Positions 6,184-8,561 of a stretch of DNA of 8,561 nt are shown one piece after another; position 1 is the stretch's first letter, and each line of letters begins with the position of its first letter. The DNA lies in contig JBECKR010000239.1 in the NCBI GenBank assembly GCA_040235415.1, positions 1 to 8,561 on the forward strand, in the 5' to 3' direction. The stretch comes from JBECKR01 sp040235415. Its GTDB lineage: Bacteria; Acidobacteriota; Polarisedimenticolia; Polarisedimenticolales; Polarisedimenticolaceae. The notes beneath the pieces are model-generated. The model saw only the letters and a program-made list of their open reading frames with translations, was not told the origin of the DNA and did no database searches. The position numbers were made by a program, and so were the translations under genes.

Positions 6184-6266
6184 GACGGTCTCCAGGGATC
6201 TCGGGCCGCCGGACCGCATCCGAACGCACCGGCCGGCCGGTCCGAACGGACGGGGCGGAATGGCTC

Positions 6267-6275
6267 AATCTAGCA
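6267..6275 (-). promoter_or_regulatory. gcdH: Possible extended -10 promoter element for gcdH
   Basis: On the minus strand TGC-TAGATT (6275-6267) resembles an extended -10 (TGn-TANNNT) in one of the few AT-rich patches of the region. Transcription would start near 6260, giving a leader of about 77 nt that contains the palindrome and direct repeats at 6219-6248. No convincing -35 is seen at 17 bp, which is tolerable for an extended -10. Confidence 0.35.
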
Positions 6276-6330
6276 CAACGATCCGGGGCCGAGCGGCCAG
6301 ATCGGGCCTCCCGCGCGCGCGGACGTATCG

Positions 6331-6336
6331 TATTCT
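6331..6336 (+). promoter_or_regulatory. ppk1: Possible -10 box for ppk1
   Basis: TATTCT (6331-6336) follows a tandem CGTATCGTAT (6324-6333) in a local AT-rich patch 38 bp before the ppk1 start. It would give a leader of about 30 nt that includes the AAGGAG ribosome-binding site. No -35 consensus is seen; the expected position overlaps the CG-alternating palindrome at 6311-6322. Confidence 0.3.
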
Positions 6337-6373
6337 CAAGGTCGAGGGCGAGACCGCGACCGAAGGAGCCGAC

Positions 6374-8527
6374 GTGAGCGACGACACCGCCGAGCCGATC
6401 CCGGTCGACGCGCCCGAGGCCTACGTCAACCGCGAGCTCAGCTGGCTGCAGTTCTCGAGGAGGGTGCTGGCGCTGGCCGAGGACGAGTCGCTTCCGCTTC
6501 TCGAGCGCGTGCGGTTCGCGGGCATCGTCGGGATGCTGCACGACGAGTTCTTCATGAAGCGGATGTCGGGATTGAAGCGCCAGATCGCGAACCGCAAATC
6601 GTCGAAGAAGCGCTCGCTCGACGGCCGCACCCCGGGCCAGGAGCTCGACGCCTGCCGCGAGCAGATCCTGCGGCAGCTCGACGTCCTCTCGCGGCTGTTC
6701 CGCGAGGGGCTCCGTCCCGCGCTCGCCGAGGCCGGGCTCCCGATCTTCGACTACGACGAGGTCCCCGAGCCCCAGAAGATCCACCTCCGGGAGTACTTCC
6801 GGCGCTCGGTGCTCCCGATCCTGACCCCGCTCGCGGTCGACGCCGAGCACCCGTTCCCGTTCATCAGCAACCTCGGGCTGAATCTCGCGGTCATGCTGCC
6901 GCAGGAGTCCGGCGAAGCGCACCGCTTCGTGCGCATCAAGGTCCCGGGGAACCGCCCGCGTTGGGTCGCGCTGGCCGACGGCTCGGGGTACTGCCCGCTC
7001 GAGCAGGTCATCGCCGCGAACCTCGACCTGCTGTTTCCGACGGACCCGCCGAGCGCGATCCACGAGTTCCGCGTCACGCGCGGCGCGGAGGCCGACGTCG
7101 AGCGCGTCGAGGACTTCAACGAGGACTCCGCGCTGCGCGCGCCGGGAAGCATCGTCGAGCAGGTCACCGGCGAGCTCAAGGCGCGGCGGTTCGCCGGAGT
7201 CGTGCGGCTGCAGGTCGGCGCCGGGATGCCGCGCAAGCTCCGCACCTGGCTCGCCGCGCAGCTCGAGCTCGACCACCGCGACGTCTACCCGACGGCGGAG
7301 CTGCTGCGGCTGAGCGACCTCGGGGACTTCGAGGACGACTCCCGCGACGAGCTGCGCTTCCCCGCGCACCGCCCGGTCACGCACCCTCGGCTCCGCGGGC
7401 TCGACCCCGGGTCCTCGAGCGACCTGTTCGACGAGATCGCCCGCGGCGACATCCTGCTGCACCATCCGTACCACTCGTTCGACACCTCGGTGCTGTGGTT
7501 CCTCGAGGCCGCCGCCGTCGACCCGGCGGTCCTCGCGATCAAGGTCACGATCTACCGCACGAGCCGGGACTCGCCCATCGTCCGGGCCCTCGCCGAAGCG
7601 GCGCGCCGCGGCAAGCAGGTCGCCGTGCTGGTCGAGATCACGGCGCGGTTCGACGAGGCTCCCAACATCGCCTGGGGGCGGTACCTCGAGAAGGAGGGGG
7701 TGCACGTCTCCTACGGCGTCGAGCGGCTCAAGACCCACGTCAAGCTCGCTCTCGCGGTCCGAGACGAGCCGACCGGAGTGAGGCGCTACGCCCACGTCGG
7801 AACCGGGAACTACCACACCGGCACCGCGCGGCTGTACGAGGACCTCGGGATCCTGACCTGCGAGCCGCGACTGTGCGAGGACGTCGCGGCGGTGTTCAAC
7901 GAGCTCACGGGCGCAACGCCGTACCGCGATTACTCCCGCATGCTCGTCGCCCCGCACGCCATGCGCGCGCAGTTCGTCGAGCTGATCCGGCGCGAGGCGG
8001 AGCACGCCGAGGCCGGCCGGCCGGCCGGGATCCGAGGCAAGATGAACCAGCTGCATGATCCCGAGATCATCCGCGAGCTGTACCGCGCCGCGCGGCGAGG
8101 CGTCCCGATCGCCCTCGGGGTGCGCGGGCTGTGCTGCCTGCGGCCGGGCGTGCCCGGGCTGTCGGAGAACATCCGGGTGTACTCGATCGTCGGCCGCTTC
8201 CTCGAGCACAGTCGCATCTACCACTTCGTCAACGGCGGCGACGACGCGTACTACCTCGGCTCGGCCGACTGGATGAAGCGCAACCTCGACCGGCGGTTCG
8301 AGACCGTCGTGCCGGTGGACGACCCGGAGGCGCGCGAGGAGCTCGCGAGGATTCTCGAGACTTACGAGACCGACAACGCCTCCGCGTGGGACTGCGGGCC
8401 GGACGGCGAGTACGTCCTGCGCCGCCCCGCGTCCGACGAGCCGCGGCGCGCGGCGCAGGAGGTGTTCATCCGCAGGGCGCGCGAGGAGCGCCGGCGGGCC
8501 CGCCGGCGCGAGGAGGTCCCGGGCTGA
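6374..8527 (+). CDS. ppk1: Polyphosphate kinase 1
   Basis: This 717-residue enzyme reversibly transfers the ATP gamma-phosphate onto inorganic polyphosphate through a phosphohistidine. It has the full PPK1 layout and usual length: N-terminal domain from YVNRELSWLQF (17-27), head domain including LPILTPLAVDAEHPFPFISNL-type sequence (about 147-167), and two phospholipase-D-like catalytic domains. The second half shows HHPYHSFDTSVLWFLEAA (363-380), KVTIYRT (390-396) and EITARFDEAPNI (421-432) with likely phosphate-binding arginines R395 and R425. Next come KTHVK (453-457), with H455 the likely autophosphorylated histidine, HVGTGNYHTGTARLYED (474-490), RGLCCLRPGVPGLSENI (584-600) and SIVGRFLEHSRIYHF (604-618) with the second conserved histidine H612. 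The C-terminus has an Arg/Glu-rich tail (700-714). The start is GTG 6374, because AAGGAG (6363-6368) lies five bases upstream; upstream in-frame starts add residues foreign to the family. It is divergent from gcdH and usually linked to phosphate or stress responses; nothing here shows its regulation. Confidence 0.97.
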   Translation: MSDDTAEPIPVDAPEAYVNRELSWLQFSRRVLALAEDESLPLLERVRFAGIVGMLHDEFFMKRMSGLKRQIANRKSSKKRSLDGRTPGQELDACREQILRQLDVLSRLFREGLRPALAEAGLPIFDYDEVPEPQKIHLREYFRRSVLPILTPLAVDAEHPFPFISNLGLNLAVMLPQESGEAHRFVRIKVPGNRPRWVALADGSGYCPLEQVIAANLDLLFPTDPPSAIHEFRVTRGAEADVERVEDFNEDSALRAPGSIVEQVTGELKARRFAGVVRLQVGAGMPRKLRTWLAAQLELDHRDVYPTAELLRLSDLGDFEDDSRDELRFPAHRPVTHPRLRGLDPGSSSDLFDEIARGDILLHHPYHSFDTSVLWFLEAAAVDPAVLAIKVTIYRTSRDSPIVRALAEAARRGKQVAVLVEITARFDEAPNIAWGRYLEKEGVHVSYGVERLKTHVKLALAVRDEPTGVRRYAHVGTGNYHTGTARLYEDLGILTCEPRLCEDVAAVFNELTGATPYRDYSRMLVAPHAMRAQFVELIRREAEHAEAGRPAGIRGKMNQLHDPEIIRELYRAARRGVPIALGVRGLCCLRPGVPGLSENIRVYSIVGRFLEHSRIYHFVNGGDDAYYLGSADWMKRNLDRRFETVVPVDDPEAREELARILETYETDNASAWDCGPDGEYVLRRPASDEPRRAAQEVFIRRAREERRRARRREEVPG
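8011..8028. repeat. GGCC tandem run inside ppk1
   Basis: Four and a half copies of GGCC (8011-8028) make a 16-bp perfect palindrome at 8013-8028. It encodes part of the AGRPAGI segment, which is conserved in PPK1 at this point, so the run is most simply explained by GC-rich codon choice. It resembles the palindrome at 6228-6241. Confidence 0.6.
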
Positions 8528-8561
8528 GGCCGTGGGCGCCGCTCAGCGGGACGGGTTGAAC
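8528..8561. other. Downstream flank of ppk1, no feature seen
   Basis: Thirty-four bases remain after the ppk1 stop. A 4-bp hairpin CCGC-TCA-GCGG (8539-8549) has no T-run behind it and is too short to call a terminator. No start of a further gene can be supported. Confidence 0.5.

Larger units (their letters stand above)
6184..6373. promoter_or_regulatory. Divergent gcdH/ppk1 intergenic region with several symmetric sites
   Basis: This 190-bp region must promote both genes. A perfect 14-bp palindrome ACCGGCCGGCCGGT (6228-6241) is bracketed by 8-bp direct repeats TCCGAACG (6219-6226 and 6241-6248) whose starts are 22 bp apart, about two helical turns. CGGACC (6210-6215) and GGTCCG (6239-6244) form a further inverted pair, and CGATC/GATCG (6279-6283, 6300-6304) encloses GGCC-GAGC-GGCC. 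A 12-bp alternating palindrome CCGCGCGCGCGG sits at 6311-6322. Some of this symmetry is expected by chance at this GC content. No known regulator motif was recognised. Confidence 0.4.

Noticed and set aside
6184..6219. Earlier gcdH start at ATG 6219
   Set aside because: It adds 12 residues with no family match, and ATG 6183 has a GGAG six bases upstream.
4768..6273. Plus-strand open frame (501 codons) opposite gcdH
   Set aside because: It is an antisense shadow without motif; gcdH on the minus strand has all family signatures.
6182..6373. Upstream in-frame extension of ppk1 (ATG 6182 or 6260)
   Set aside because: The added 38-64 residues do not resemble the PPK1 N-terminus and would cover the gcdH start and promoters. 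GTG 6374 has AAGGAG at ideal spacing.
4982..8224. Minus-strand open frame of 1080 codons crossing ppk1 antisense and gcdH out of frame
   Set aside because: It spans two real genes and their promoter region, has no domain, and shows biased shadow composition. Its length is explained by the rarity of stop codons at this GC content.
8539..8549. Hairpin after ppk1 as a terminator
   Set aside because: It has only four base pairs and no T-run.
1..8561. Search for CRISPR arrays, tRNA or rRNA genes, insertion-sequence ends, toxin-antitoxin or defence genes
   Set aside because: No regularly spaced repeats, no cloverleaf-like or rRNA-like sequence, no transposase and no such protein motif was seen; the window is filled by the genes listed.

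Overview
The window is a GC-rich stretch (about 70% GC by eye, with strong G/C preference at third codon positions) from a bacterium. The partial lipoprotein and two Sec-exported proteins suit a Gram-negative cell. The gene mix (fused E1 dehydrogenase, glutaryl-CoA dehydrogenase, Ppk1, orphan secreted propeller-like proteins) resembles high-GC lineages such as Acidobacteriota or Myxococcota. That placement is an impression, because the window holds no rRNA or tRNA.

Layout from left to right. (a) Bases 1-107, minus strand: the 5' end of a lipoprotein gene that runs off the window. (b) An 87-bp divergent promoter region with a TTGACA box inside a near-perfect 21-bp palindrome. (c) 195-1412 and 1470-2684, plus strand: two tandem paralogous secreted proteins of unknown function, each read here as a probable seven-bladed beta-propeller. 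(d) A 7-bp convergent junction, spanned by a long inverted repeat whose loop holds both stop codons. (e) 4947-2692, minus strand: a single-chain E1 alpha+beta thiamine-diphosphate 2-oxoacid dehydrogenase. (f) A 72-bp gap with a GNRA-capped hairpin just upstream of the E1 ribosome-binding site. (g) 6183-5020, minus strand: glutaryl-CoA dehydrogenase (gcdH). (h) A 190-bp divergent region rich in palindromes. (i) 6374-8527, plus strand: polyphosphate kinase ppk1, with only 34 bp left after it.

How the genes may work together. gcdH followed by the E1 gene looks like a catabolic two-gene operon. GcdH oxidises and decarboxylates glutaryl-CoA to crotonyl-CoA. An E1 beside it raises the possibility of a 2-oxoadipate dehydrogenase step (2-oxoadipate to glutaryl-CoA), as in lysine or tryptophan degradation, but the E1 sequence alone does not fix its substrate and no E2 or E3 gene is present. 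The two propeller paralogues form a second likely operon, exported from the cytoplasm. ppk1 is divergent and need not be linked in function. I see no mobile element, CRISPR array, RNA gene or phage gene. Most of the window is ordinary metabolism; the least explained parts are the propeller pair and the structured intergenic sequences.
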